DNA of 64,000 nucleotides from Acidobacteriota bacterium (lineage in GTDB: Bacteria; Acidobacteriota; Terriglobia; Bryobacterales; Bryobacteraceae), in NCBI GenBank assembly GCA_023436715.1, contig JAEZIJ010000210.1:14974-78973 (forward strand), written 5' to 3'. This document shows, one piece after another, positions 32,592 through 41,738 of the stretch. The stretch's first letter is position 1. Every line of letters begins with the position of its first letter. The notes beneath the pieces were generated by a model. That model saw only the letters and a program-made list of their open reading frames with translations, ran no database searches and was not told the DNA's origin. The translations under genes and the position numbers were made by a program.

Positions 32592-33748
32592 GGAGTCTCC
32601 TTGGTTATGGGTTGTTGGTTGTACGTGCAGGCTTTCGCTGCCTGGAACAGAGCCACTATGTTCTCTGGAGGAACGTCCGGCTGGATGTTGTGGACCGCGG
32701 CTACTATGTAGCCTCCGTTCGTGCCCAAGGTCTCGAAGGCGCGCCGGACTCCGGCCCGCACCTGTTCAGGGGTCCCGTGCGGGAGCAGGTGCTGGGAATC
32801 GATAGCTCCCCAGAAAGCGATGCGGCCGCCGAATTCCTTCTTGAGGCGTGCGGGTTCCATGTTGCGCGCGGTGACCTGTATGGGGTTGAGGGCATCAATG
32901 CCGATGTCGATGAAATCGGGGATGTAGGTATAGACGGAGCCGCAGGTGTGGTAGAGAATCTTCGCTTTCGTGTGGGCTCGGATCGTCTCGACGATGCGCT
33001 CTTGTCGGGGGCGGATGAGCTTGCGGTACAGGGGGAGGGAGCAGACGGCCCGGTCCTGCTGGCCGATGTCATCCCCGAAAGCGACGACGTCGATGAGGTC
33101 GCCGACTTCGGCGAGGGTGCGGTGGTTAAGCTCGACGAGGCGGTCGAGGATGGCATCGAGCAGGCAAGTAAAGAGCGCGTGGTCCTGGCCGAGATCGAGG
33201 AACCAATCCTCGAAGCCGCGCAGGTACTGGGCGGTGTGGACGAGGTTGAACCGCGCGTTGTACATGACGGCGTAGCCGGTTTCGCGCAGGCGGAAGGCTT
33301 TGGCGCGGAGGCCGCGGATGATGCCGGGGTCGGCCGGATCGGGGAAGGGATAACGGGCGATCGTCCGGGCGTCGATATCGCCGGCGAGCGGCGAGGTTTC
33401 CAGCTCGTAGTAATGACAGCCGGGCGGCCGGCGCCGCGTGACGCCCCACTCGTCGCGATACCGGTCGCCGGGCAGTTCTGTATCGCCGCCGCCATCGGCC
33501 GGACCCTGGGCGAAAGCACGGCAATCGGCATCGAGGAATTCGAGGATCCGCTCATCGACTTCGACGACCTGCTGCATGCGGTCAAGGATGGGGCCGGGCG
33601 ATCCAAAGCCGAGGTAGGCGCAGAGTTTCTCGCAAGCGCCCTTGACCATGCCGGTGAAGCGGGCGGAACCGAGATCGATGGGGACGCGGTCAGGCTGCTG
33701 GTGGGAGAGGGCCTTCAGAACACGGTCGCGGTGCGTCGTTGCGGTCAT
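32585..33748 (-). CDS. Uroporphyrinogen decarboxylase-family protein (not HemE)
   Basis: A 387-residue TIM barrel related to URO-D/MtaA. It starts HRDRVLKALSHQQPDRVPIDLG, as in the many URO-D homologues found in catabolic clusters of Acidobacteria and Planctomycetes. ILYHTCGSV holds a His and Cys that suggest a metal-dependent methyltransferase-like site rather than porphyrin decarboxylation. Next to a Gfo/Idh gene it is more likely part of demethylation or C1/sugar catabolism. GGAG precedes ATG 33748. Confidence 0.85.
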   Translation of the reverse strand: MTATTHRDRVLKALSHQQPDRVPIDLGSARFTGMVKGACEKLCAYLGFGSPGPILDRMQQVVEVDERILEFLDADCRAFAQGPADGGGDTELPGDRYRDEWGVTRRRPPGCHYYELETSPLAGDIDARTIARYPFPDPADPGIIRGLRAKAFRLRETGYAVMYNARFNLVHTAQYLRGFEDWFLDLGQDHALFTCLLDAILDRLVELNHRTLAEVGDLIDVVAFGDDIGQQDRAVCSLPLYRKLIRPRQERIVETIRAHTKAKILYHTCGSVYTYIPDFIDIGIDALNPIQVTARNMEPARLKKEFGGRIAFWGAIDSQHLLPHGTPEQVRAGVRRAFETLGTNGGYIVAAVHNIQPDVPPENIVALFQAAKACTYNQQPITKETPC

Positions 33749-33799
33749 TCGCGCTCCGATCTATTCTACTCGCGTGATCGGGTCGCGGGTGAAGGCTAC

Positions 33800-33913
33800 T
33801 CACAGCTTCTCAAGCCAGAGGCGGAGGCGGCTGGTCAGCCCGAAAATTTCATCGAGCAAATATGACATCATCGCGCCAAGCACGATGAAAAGCGACACGT
33901 CGATAATTTCCAT
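33800..33913 (-). CDS. Small single-pass membrane protein
   Basis: A 37-residue ORF: MEIIDVSLFIVLGAMMSYLL, then DEIFGLTSRLRLWLEKL. One hydrophobic helix is followed by an amphipathic, basic tail. It lies upstream of and parallel to the URO-D-like gene, ending 51 nt before its start. There is no visible Shine-Dalgarno. The pattern is like other bacterial micro-proteins, but there is no family support. Confidence 0.42.
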   Translation of the reverse strand: MEIIDVSLFIVLGAMMSYLLDEIFGLTSRLRLWLEKL

Positions 33914-33993
33914 GGCACTGCAATGAATGATTCTAACAGCACTGCCGCAGCATGGTCCTTAGCGTGCATTCATGATTCTCGGGGAGGTAAAGT

Positions 33994-34254
33994 ATGTTGG
34001 CAGTCCTGGGGTGGATTTTCTTCGGCCTGGTGGTCGGGATTATCGCAAAGCTCCTGATGCCGGGCAGGGATCCTGGCGGGTTTGTCGTCACGATCCTGCT
34101 GGGTATCGCGGGAGCTCTTCTCGCAGGCTGGTTCGGGCGCGCGGTCGGGTGGTACAAACCAGGTGAGGGCGCGGGCTTCATCACGTCCATCATCGGTGCG
34201 GTAGTGATCCTGTTCATCTACCACCTGATTCGCCGGCGCAAACAGGTGACGTGA
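33994..34254 (+). CDS. GlsB/YeaQ/YmgE family stress-response membrane protein
   Basis: An 86-residue protein with three transmembrane helices. The family pattern is clear: LGWIFFGLVVGIIAKLLMPG, GGFVVTILLGIAGALLAGW and GFITSIIGAVVILFIYHLI. Family members are small envelope proteins induced by general stress, with no catalytic role known. GGGGAGG lies 7 nt before ATG 33994, a strong Shine-Dalgarno. It is a single-gene unit. Confidence 0.92.
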   Translation: MLAVLGWIFFGLVVGIIAKLLMPGRDPGGFVVTILLGIAGALLAGWFGRAVGWYKPGEGAGFITSIIGAVVILFIYHLIRRRKQVT

Positions 34255-34286
34255 GTGCGGTCAGCGTCGCCGGCAGCTTAAAATTC

Positions 34287-34315
34287 TTGCCTTTCCGTAA
34301 ACAATTAAGTATCGT
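34287..34315 (+). promoter_or_regulatory. Sigma-70-type promoter for lipoprotein gene
   Basis: TTGCCT (34287-34292), 17 bases, TATCGT (34310-34315). Four of six match consensus at each box with ideal spacing. It is 60 nt upstream of ATG 34375. Confidence 0.5.
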
Positions 34316-34374
34316 TAATGGTGCGCGCCAATCCTGCCGGGTGCGACGGAAATCCTGGAACGAGGTAATCGCCG

Positions 34375-34758
34375 ATGCTGCGCACCAATCGCTGTGGAAC
34401 GAGAACCCTGCTGCTGATTGCAGCACTCACCACCGGATGCACTCGGCAGGCTGCAATCCCTCAGGACGTAGTACCGGGACATTTCTGGTGCGACGCCGAT
34501 CGGGCCGAGGAACTCTTCTTTACGAAGCGGGGCGGGATCGTGATCAAGAACGCCAGGGGTAGCAGCGTCTCGGGCGATTATCATTTTGCCGATCCCCACA
34601 CGATCAATATCAAGCTTCAAACAGCCCCCGGCGAGACGTACAAGATGACCTGGGTGATGGCGGCGGGAGAGAACGAACTGACCGTCAAGTGCGTGGATGA
34701 CGGGGGATACCGGCACAAGCCCAAGGGTTCCGTAACGCGATATCGGATGAAGTTTTGA
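34375..34758 (+). CDS. Hypothetical lipoprotein
   Basis: A 127-residue protein whose signal peptide ends in a lipobox (LTTGC), predicting a lipidated envelope protein. The mature part is beta-rich, with ESP-free alternating strands and cysteines in FWCDADRA and TVKCVDD. No family is recognised. GAGG lies about 10 nt before ATG 34375. It stands alone between the YeaQ-like gene and the large receptor. Confidence 0.72.
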   Translation: MLRTNRCGTRTLLLIAALTTGCTRQAAIPQDVVPGHFWCDADRAEELFFTKRGGIVIKNARGSSVSGDYHFADPHTINIKLQTAPGETYKMTWVMAAGENELTVKCVDDGGYRHKPKGSVTRYRMKF

Positions 34759-34827
34759 ATAAACTCCGACAGCCGAAAGGTCAACCTGTCCGCTTCCTTC
34801 CAGAGTCTCCGGCCTGAACTTGTGGTT

Positions 34828-34833
34828 TATAAT
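34828..34833 (+). promoter_or_regulatory. -10 box upstream of TonB-dependent receptor
   Basis: A perfect TATAAT 105 nt before the receptor start at 34939. The -35 at proper spacing is poor (GTCTCC), so the promoter may need an activator. This leaves a leader of roughly 100 nt. Confidence 0.4.
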
Positions 34834-34938
34834 TGACCGTTGGCCGGACGGCCCGCCGTGGTGCGTCCGTGTCGGAACCGCGGCGTGCCTGTCAGGGTGA
34901 TACGCCTCAGCCGCGAAAAAACCTTCAGGGGATTGTAG

Positions 34939-37900
34939 ATGTCGAAGCTGAATCGGCAATGGTCTTTGGTGTGTCTTGCGGCCATGCTTTTATTTCTCGT
35001 TTGCGGCGCCGCCTGGGCCCAGGAGTCCCGGGCGAACGTCCAGGGGCGGGTGACCGACCCGCAGGGGGCGGCGGTGCCCGGAGCCACGGTCAGTGTGATT
35101 TCCGAGGACACCAACGTCGAGCAGAAAACAACAACCAATGAACAGGGGTCGTGGACGGTGCGGTTCCTCAATCCGGGCAAGTACCGGGTTGTCGTCGCGG
35201 CCCAGGGTTTCAAGAGCTACGAGCAAAAAGACATTGTTCTTCAGGTCGCCGACATGAAGCAGATCGATGCGACTCTGACCCTTGGAGCGGTGTCGGAGAC
35301 GGTCACGGTGACGGCTGAGGCGGCGCTGATCGACACGACGGCGTCGACGTCCGGCACGGTGGTGAGTCCGGAGGCGGTCACCGAGATCCCGGTGATGTCC
35401 CGCATTCCGTTCCAACTGGCGACGATGTCGCCGGGCGTACAGGCGGTCGATCAAAACAACAACGTGGCGATGATGTGGTCGAAGAACGCCGCATCGGGGG
35501 TCCGCGTGAACGGCGGACGCGACGACAGGTCGAACGAGTTCCTGCTCGACGGCTCGCCGAACCAGAACCGCGACAAGGTCGCGTTCGTTCCGCCGGCCGA
35601 CGCCGTGGCGGAATTTCGCATCATGACCAACGCCTACGATGCGCAGTACGGGCGCCAGGCGGGCGGCACGCTTAACGTCAGCCTCAAGAGCGGCACGAAC
35701 AACTACCACGGCAACCTTTACGAGTTCAACCGGAACGACGCCTACGCGGCGAACACCTTCCAGGGCAACCGCTCGGGGCAGGACAAGTCGCCCACCCGGT
35801 ACAACCTTTACGGCGGCACCTTCGGCGGGCCGGTGCGGCTGCCGAAGCTTTACGACGGCAAAGACAAGACCTTCTTCTTTGTTTCCTACGAAGGGATTCG
35901 CAACCAGGACCCGCGTGCCGGGGTGCGGACGGTGCCGGACGCGGCCGAACGCGCGGGGGACTTCACGGGAACGTGGAGCACGCAGGTGATCGGCGGAGTG
36001 TCGCGGATGGTCCCAACGACCATCTTCGATCCGTTAACGGCGGACACCCGGCGGACGATATTCGTCGATGGCAAGGAAGTGCAGAACCCGCAGTTCGGCT
36101 ACCGCCAACCTTTTGCGGGCAACAAGATTCCGACTGAGCGCATCAGCCCCATCGCGAGAAACGTACTGGGATTCATTCCCATGCCGAACACCACGCCTCA
36201 GTCGACCAGCAACACTGCCAACAACTTCACGCCGAATTCGACCCGCCAGAACAAGATGGCGACGTTCATGGCGCGGCTCGACCACAACTGGAACTACTCG
36301 CACAAGACCTTCGGCAGCGTTCGCTGGAGCCACATGGACGAGTTTCTGGACGACTATTACCACAACGCCACGACAGGGGACCACACTACCCGGAGTCCGA
36401 AAGGCATCGGCCTCGACCACGTCTGGACGCTGAGCCCGAACAAGATCCTTAACCTGCGCTTCAACGTGACGCGGTACGTAGAGCCGACCTACAGCAACGG
36501 CGCGGGGTTCAACCCGCTCGACCTGGGCTTCAGCAAGGAATACGTGTCAAAGATGGAGAAGCTCTCGTTCCCGCGGATGGAAGACGTATTCGGCGATATC
36601 GGCGGCAGCGCGGGCGGATACACCAACACGACCTATTACAACTGGAACGCCAACCTGACGCACGTGGTTGGCAACATGACGCTTCATTATGGCGGCGAGT
36701 ACCGCGTGCTGCAGGACTCGACGGCCGGTTACGGCAATCAGAGCGGGCTGTTCGAGTTCGACGCCAGCGGTGGCCCCAACTGGACCCGGCGCCGCTACGA
36801 CACGAGCGAGACGGGCTATGGCTCGACGTTTGCCTCGTTCATGCTCGGGCTTCCAAACGGCGGCAACATCCCGCGGAACGCGAACAGCTTCAACAGCCAA
36901 CGTTACACGGGTTTGTTCTTCCAAAACGACTGGCGCGTGAATTCCCGCCTGACCGTCAACATCGGCCTGCGGTGGGACTACCAGAGCCCGTTCGAGGAAC
37001 GGTTCAACCGCCGGGTCAGCGATTTCGACCCCACCCAATTGAACCCGATCAGCGATGCCGCGCAGGCCGCCTACGCCAACATCATGAAGGGCGTGCTGGC
37101 GGACCCCGTGAAGTACCCCTTCGGCGCTCAGTTAGCTCAGTTGGTGCCTGTGAGCGCGTTCAAGGTCTACGGGGTGCAGAAGTATGCCGGTGTTGACGGG
37201 CAGCCGCGCACGTCGACGAACTCGGTGTGGGACCAGTGGCAGCCCAGGGTTGGGGCGGCTTACAGGCTGACCAACAGGACCGTGATCCGCGGCGGCTTCG
37301 GCAAGTTCTACCAGAGCTCCCAGGTCATGCAGGGCCAGAACGGCTTCAGCCGTAGCACGTCTCTTAACGCCTCGATCGATAGCGGCCTCACGCCCTACGA
37401 CACGCTGGCCAATCCGTTCCAGAACGGCATCCTCGATCCGACGGGCAGTTCGCTCGGCGCGATGACCAATCTCGGCAATGGCGTGAACTGGACCAACCGC
37501 GACGGGCACCTGCCGTACTCGTGGGAGTACAGCCTCCACCTGCAGCACGAGTGGAAGACCTGGCTCTTCGAGGTCGGCTACTCGCACAACAAGACGTATG
37601 ACATCGGCTGGGACCTGCAGCAGAATGACATCGGCCTGGACAACTGGATGACCTACCGCCAGCCGCGCTTCGACTCCACCGGCAAACCCACGGCGAAGGC
37701 GTTCCTGACGGACGAGCAGATCCCGAACCCGTTCTACCAACTGCCGGGGGTGACGGGCAGCCGCGGGAGCAGCCAGCTCGTCAGTATCTACGACCTGATG
37801 CGGCCGATCAAGATCCTGGGCGGCCAGACCAGCGCCGCGAACCCGTGGGGCAAGAACCAGTACGACGCGATGCAGGTGAAGGTGGAGCGGCGTTTCAGCC

Positions 37901-38646
37901 AGGGCTTCAGCATGCTGTTCGCCTACACGCTCTCCAAGCTGTTCGAGGACACGTCGTTCTGGGGTAACGAGATTGCCAGTGTGGTGGAGCACAAGCTGGG
38001 CGGCGAAGACCGGCCGCACAAGGTTTCGATCGCGCCGATCCTGCAGATTCCGGTGGGTCGCGGAAAGGCGTTCGGCACGAACATGCCGAAGGCTCTCGAC
38101 GCGATCGCCGGCGGCTGGCAGATCAGCGGTCAGTACATCATCCAGTCGGGCGCTCCAGTGGTGTTCGGGACGAACACGTTCTTCGACGGCCAGGAGTTTG
38201 GGCTTGCGCGGACCGAGCGGACGCTCGACAAGTGGTTCGACACTTCGCATTTCGTGAAGTTCCCCAACAGCAAGGACGATATCTCGCTCTGGCCGGCCTG
38301 GACAGGCGTCCAGAACCTGCCGGGAGCGAGTTACGCGCCGAAAACGTCGAGCGATCCCACTAACGGGGTCTACAACGACTTCGGCAACTACCTGCGCCGG
38401 ATCCCGACGCGGTGGGCGCACGTCCGCGCGAGCCGGGTGAACGAAGCGAACTTCGGCCTGTTCAAGAACTTCGTCGTACGGGAGCGCTACAAGGCGCAGT
38501 TCCGTGGCGAGTTCTTCAATGTGTTCAACCACCCGCGGTTTGGTGGCCCGAACACGGATCCGGGCAGCTCGAGCTTCGGCGTGGTTACCCCGTCGCAGAA
38601 CAACATGCCTCGGGTGATCCAACTGGCGCTGAAGATTTCGTTCTAA
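34939..38646 (+). CDS. TonB-dependent receptor, Oar-like, with CarboxypepD_reg domain
   Basis: A 1235-residue outer-membrane protein, second of its kind in the window. Signal peptide up to about residue 28 (AAWAQ), then the carboxypeptidase-regulatory-like domain (VQGRVTDPQGAAVPGATV). The plug contains EIPVMSRIPFQLATMSPGVQ and EFLLDGSPNQNR. The barrel follows, with DKTFFFVSYEGIRNQDPR and a terminal aromatic residue (ALKISF). It differs from the receptor at 24002 in the plug (no LPLNGRNF), so the substrates probably differ. AGGGGA precedes ATG 34939; a terminator follows. Confidence 0.92.
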   Translation: MSKLNRQWSLVCLAAMLLFLVCGAAWAQESRANVQGRVTDPQGAAVPGATVSVISEDTNVEQKTTTNEQGSWTVRFLNPGKYRVVVAAQGFKSYEQKDIVLQVADMKQIDATLTLGAVSETVTVTAEAALIDTTASTSGTVVSPEAVTEIPVMSRIPFQLATMSPGVQAVDQNNNVAMMWSKNAASGVRVNGGRDDRSNEFLLDGSPNQNRDKVAFVPPADAVAEFRIMTNAYDAQYGRQAGGTLNVSLKSGTNNYHGNLYEFNRNDAYAANTFQGNRSGQDKSPTRYNLYGGTFGGPVRLPKLYDGKDKTFFFVSYEGIRNQDPRAGVRTVPDAAERAGDFTGTWSTQVIGGVSRMVPTTIFDPLTADTRRTIFVDGKEVQNPQFGYRQPFAGNKIPTERISPIARNVLGFIPMPNTTPQSTSNTANNFTPNSTRQNKMATFMARLDHNWNYSHKTFGSVRWSHMDEFLDDYYHNATTGDHTTRSPKGIGLDHVWTLSPNKILNLRFNVTRYVEPTYSNGAGFNPLDLGFSKEYVSKMEKLSFPRMEDVFGDIGGSAGGYTNTTYYNWNANLTHVVGNMTLHYGGEYRVLQDSTAGYGNQSGLFEFDASGGPNWTRRRYDTSETGYGSTFASFMLGLPNGGNIPRNANSFNSQRYTGLFFQNDWRVNSRLTVNIGLRWDYQSPFEERFNRRVSDFDPTQLNPISDAAQAAYANIMKGVLADPVKYPFGAQLAQLVPVSAFKVYGVQKYAGVDGQPRTSTNSVWDQWQPRVGAAYRLTNRTVIRGGFGKFYQSSQVMQGQNGFSRSTSLNASIDSGLTPYDTLANPFQNGILDPTGSSLGAMTNLGNGVNWTNRDGHLPYSWEYSLHLQHEWKTWLFEVGYSHNKTYDIGWDLQQNDIGLDNWMTYRQPRFDSTGKPTAKAFLTDEQIPNPFYQLPGVTGSRGSSQLVSIYDLMRPIKILGGQTSAANPWGKNQYDAMQVKVERRFSQGFSMLFAYTLSKLFEDTSFWGNEIASVVEHKLGGEDRPHKVSIAPILQIPVGRGKAFGTNMPKALDAIAGGWQISGQYIIQSGAPVVFGTNTFFDGQEFGLARTERTLDKWFDTSHFVKFPNSKDDISLWPAWTGVQNLPGASYAPKTSSDPTNGVYNDFGNYLRRIPTRWAHVRASRVNEANFGLFKNFVVRERYKAQFRGEFFNVFNHPRFGGPNTDPGSSSFGVVTPSQNNMPRVIQLALKISF

Positions 38647-38674
38647 GCGGAACGGACCTTTCAAGCACGTAACT

Positions 38675-38708
38675 GGCGGGGCAGGCGGAAACGCCTGTCC
38701 CGCTTTTT
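38675..38708 (+). terminator. Rho-independent terminator
   Basis: GCGGGGCAGGCG-GAAA-CGCCTGTCCCGC followed by TTTTT. A 12-bp stem (one G-T pair) with a GNRA loop, 29 nt after the receptor stop. It also faces the convergent STAS gene. Confidence 0.85.
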
Positions 38709-38725
38709 CGATTGTGGCGCCCGCG

Positions 38726-39001
38726 TCAGGCTTCAAACGCGAAGCGCCGGGCGATTTTCAGGAGCTTCAGCACCTTATACACATCCACGTTGACGCCGCG
38801 GATCACGGCCTTTACAGGTTTGGCCTCCGCGGCCGACGCCAGTTTCTCCAGGGCGCCGAGCGCGGCGGCATCCATACGCCGCACCGAGGAGAAATCCAAG
38901 GTTATCCCGGTATCGGCGGTGTCCAGTTTCTCAACGGCCTCCTGGAGGGTCTCGACCACGCGGTCTCCATCGATGGGAACCCACACGGCATTTGTCGGCA
39001 T
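38726..39001 (-). CDS. STAS-domain protein (anti-sigma-factor antagonist-like)
   Basis: A small protein of about 91 residues from ATG 39001, which has AGGAG 7 nt upstream; the 39025 start has no such signal. The STAS fold is seen in ITLDFSSVRRMDAAALGALEKL, where DFSSVRRMDA contains the serine usually phosphorylated in SpoIIAA-type proteins. The tail is basic. It may regulate an anti-sigma factor or a partner switch. No kinase lies adjacent. Its start is 10 nt after the adhE stop, so it is likely co-transcribed with adhE. Confidence 0.82.
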   Translation of the reverse strand: MPTNAVWVPIDGDRVVETLQEAVEKLDTADTGITLDFSSVRRMDAAALGALEKLASAAEAKPVKAVIRGVNVDVYKVLKLLKIARRFAFEA

Positions 39002-39011
39002 GGCTGTTCTC

Positions 39012-41633
39012 CTATTCAGATACATTGGCCGCTTTCGCGAGCCCTCGTCCGTTGTAAGCGCTCCAGAGCAAGGCGGCGAGTTCCCCCATCAACGGCATGC
39101 GAGGGTTCGTCGGCCGCCAGGACGGGTCATCGAAGGCCGCCTTCACCAGATCGGGGATCGCCCGCTCGAACTCTTCCCTGGCGATTCCCAGGGAGGCGAT
39201 TGATTTCGGCATCGCGACCTGGTCGAGCAGCTTTTCGGTGGCCGCCACAAGGTTGTTTGCCTTCTCGGCGACGGTATGGCCGCCGAGGCCCAGCAGGTCC
39301 GCCATCGTGGCGTACTTCTTGTGCGCGGTGTAGGCGCGCTGGTGAGGCGATGGCATAAACTTTGCCGGCGTCGAGGCGTTATAGGCGAGAACGTGCGGCA
39401 ACAGGAGCGCGTTGGCCCTTCCGTGCGGGATGCCGAAACGCGCGCCGATGGCATGGGCGAGCGCGTGATTGATGCCCACCGACGCGTTCGCGAACGCCAG
39501 CGCGGCGATGCACGCCGCGTTGTGCATCATGCTGCGCGCTTCCACGTCGCGGGGGTTCTCGTACGCGATGGGCAGGTACTGGAAGACGAGCCGGATCGCC
39601 TGCATGGCGTTGGAGTCGGTGAACGGGGAAGCGTAGACCGAGACCCCGGCTTCCAGAGCGTGCGTCAGGGCGTCGATGCCGGTGTCGGCCGTGAGGGCGC
39701 TTGGCATGGACATGACGAACTGCGGATCGACGATGGCGACGTCCGGGCTGAGCGTATGATCGGCCAGCGTCACCTTGCGCCCGCGCTCTTTGTCGATGAG
39801 TACGGCGAATGGAGTTACCTCGCTGCCGGTACCGCTGGTGGTCGGGACGGCAATCAGCCGCGCGTGGTTGGTCTTCTCGGTCGGGTACTGGACCACGCGC
39901 TTGCGAATATCCAGGAACGGAGCGCCCAGCTCCTCGATATCGGCCTGCGGCGATTCGTATTTCAGCTTCATGATCTTCGCCGCATCGATCACGGACCCGC
40001 CGCCGAGCGCGATGATCTGATCCGCCTTATAGAAATTGAGCGCGTCCACGCCCTGCATGGCGACCTTGAGCTCGGGCTCCGCATCGGGAATCGTCAGCAC
40101 ATGAACCGGCGTCTCGGCCGGGAGGTAGCGGCGCACGATATCCACGTGCCCGATCTGCTCCAAAGCCGGATTGGTCACGATGATCGTGGAGCGCGACGGG
40201 AACTGCCCCAGGTTCTCGATCGCGTTCATGTTGAAGTAAATCTGGTTGGGAACGCGGAACCACATATGCGTTTGAGTCCTTCGCGCCATGCGCTTGATGT
40301 TGAGATAGTGATACACGTTGACGTTATCGGTGGTGCTGTTGCCGCCTCCGGTGCCGCATCCGAACGACAGGGTAGGCACCATGTCGTTGTACACGCCTCC
40401 AATGGCTCCGATCGAGCCCGGCGAATTCACAATGATCCGGCCGGCATTGATCATCTGGCCAAACTTCCGTATGACCCGGTCGTCGGACGAGAAGACGACG
40501 GCGGTGTGCCCGATCCCCCCGTAATGGTTCACATCCATGCAGACCTTGATGGCTTCGTCCGCGGATTTCGCGCGATAAACCGCGAGAACGGGAAACAGTT
40601 TCTCAACCGATAGCGGGTGTTCGCGTCCGACGCCGTGGATGGGTGCGATCAGGAGCTTGGTGCCCGGTTTGACCGAGAGCCCGACGGCGCCGGCGATGTC
40701 GGTGGCCTTCTGGCCGATGGCCATTGGCTGCGCGTACCCGGTTTGGGGATCGACTAGCATCGTAGACAGAACGGCGGTCTCTTCCTCGTTGCAGATGTGG
40801 GCGCCGAGCTCGGCAAACTTCTTCAGTACGAGGTCATAGACCTCGTCATCGATCACGATGGTTTGCTCGGAGGCGCAGATGGTGCCGTTGTCGAACGTCT
40901 TGGAGGTGATGATGTCCACAACGGCCATGTCGAGGTCGGCGGTCTTTTCGAGATAGACTGGCGTGTTGCCCGGCCCTACGCCGAGGGCCGGCTTGCCGGA
41001 GCCGTAGGCGGCTCTCACGACGCCTTGCCCTCCGGTTGCATCGATGAGGGCGACGTCCCTGTGGTGCATCAGATAGGCATTGTCCGGCAGTGTGGGCGCC
41101 TCGAGGCACGTGAACACGCCCTCCGGCGCGCCGTGCTTCACCGCCGCCTCATACATGATCCGCACGGCCTCGCGGCAGCATTTCCAGGCTCTGGGATGGG
41201 GGCTGAAGATGAATGCGTTCCGCGTCTTGATGGCGATGATGCACTTGAAGAGAATCGTTGCGGTGGGATTCGTTATCGGCGCGATCGAGAAGACGATCCC
41301 GATGGGCTCGGCCACCTCGATCAGCCCGCGTTCGGGGTACTCCCGGATGGCCCCTACGGTGGGCTTGTCCTTGACGTAGTTGTAGACGAACTCGGTGGCC
41401 ACCATGTTTTTGACGGCCTTGTCTTCCAGCACCCCGAGCCTGGTTTCCTCTACGGCCAGCCGGGCCAGATATTGCGCCTGCTCCATCCCGGCGATGACCA
41501 TGGGTTTGACGATGCGATCCACGTCTTCCTGGGAATATTGCGTAAAGACAGCGGCCGCGGTCCTGGCCTGGCTGACCAGCCCTTCCAGGTAACTAATGCG
41601 TTCCTCAGTTAAAGTTGGGACGTTTTCCGCCAT
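39012..41633 (-). CDS. adhE: Bifunctional acetaldehyde-CoA / alcohol dehydrogenase
   Basis: Converts acetyl-CoA to acetaldehyde and on to ethanol, using NADH at both steps. The 873-residue fusion has an N-terminal aldehyde dehydrogenase half with nucleophile C253 (NGTICASEQ). The C-terminal iron-type alcohol dehydrogenase half contains ALGGGSVIDAAK and iron-ligand histidines in DALTHALEA and INHALAHAIG. A fermentation enzyme of this kind suits facultative or microaerobic life. AGGAG lies 6 nt before the ATG at 41633. Confidence 0.96.
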   Translation of the reverse strand: MAENVPTLTEERISYLEGLVSQARTAAAVFTQYSQEDVDRIVKPMVIAGMEQAQYLARLAVEETRLGVLEDKAVKNMVATEFVYNYVKDKPTVGAIREYPERGLIEVAEPIGIVFSIAPITNPTATILFKCIIAIKTRNAFIFSPHPRAWKCCREAVRIMYEAAVKHGAPEGVFTCLEAPTLPDNAYLMHHRDVALIDATGGQGVVRAAYGSGKPALGVGPGNTPVYLEKTADLDMAVVDIITSKTFDNGTICASEQTIVIDDEVYDLVLKKFAELGAHICNEEETAVLSTMLVDPQTGYAQPMAIGQKATDIAGAVGLSVKPGTKLLIAPIHGVGREHPLSVEKLFPVLAVYRAKSADEAIKVCMDVNHYGGIGHTAVVFSSDDRVIRKFGQMINAGRIIVNSPGSIGAIGGVYNDMVPTLSFGCGTGGGNSTTDNVNVYHYLNIKRMARRTQTHMWFRVPNQIYFNMNAIENLGQFPSRSTIIVTNPALEQIGHVDIVRRYLPAETPVHVLTIPDAEPELKVAMQGVDALNFYKADQIIALGGGSVIDAAKIMKLKYESPQADIEELGAPFLDIRKRVVQYPTEKTNHARLIAVPTTSGTGSEVTPFAVLIDKERGRKVTLADHTLSPDVAIVDPQFVMSMPSALTADTGIDALTHALEAGVSVYASPFTDSNAMQAIRLVFQYLPIAYENPRDVEARSMMHNAACIAALAFANASVGINHALAHAIGARFGIPHGRANALLLPHVLAYNASTPAKFMPSPHQRAYTAHKKYATMADLLGLGGHTVAEKANNLVAATEKLLDQVAMPKSIASLGIAREEFERAIPDLVKAAFDDPSWRPTNPRMPLMGELAALLWSAYNGRGLAKAANVSE

Positions 41634-41738
41634 TCTGTTCTCCTACCCTCTGTTCTTGAGGCAAAGCTAGCTCGAAGGGATTATACCTTAAAGTTGTTTA
41701 ATGATCCAGAAATCTGAGATTAAAGGCGGCGCGCGCCT

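Noticed and set aside
32564..33865. 433-codon open frame on the plus strand
   Set aside because: Antisense to the URO-D-like gene; composition typical of a shadow frame.
37132..38736. 534-codon open frame on the minus strand
   Set aside because: Antisense to the second TonB-dependent receptor.
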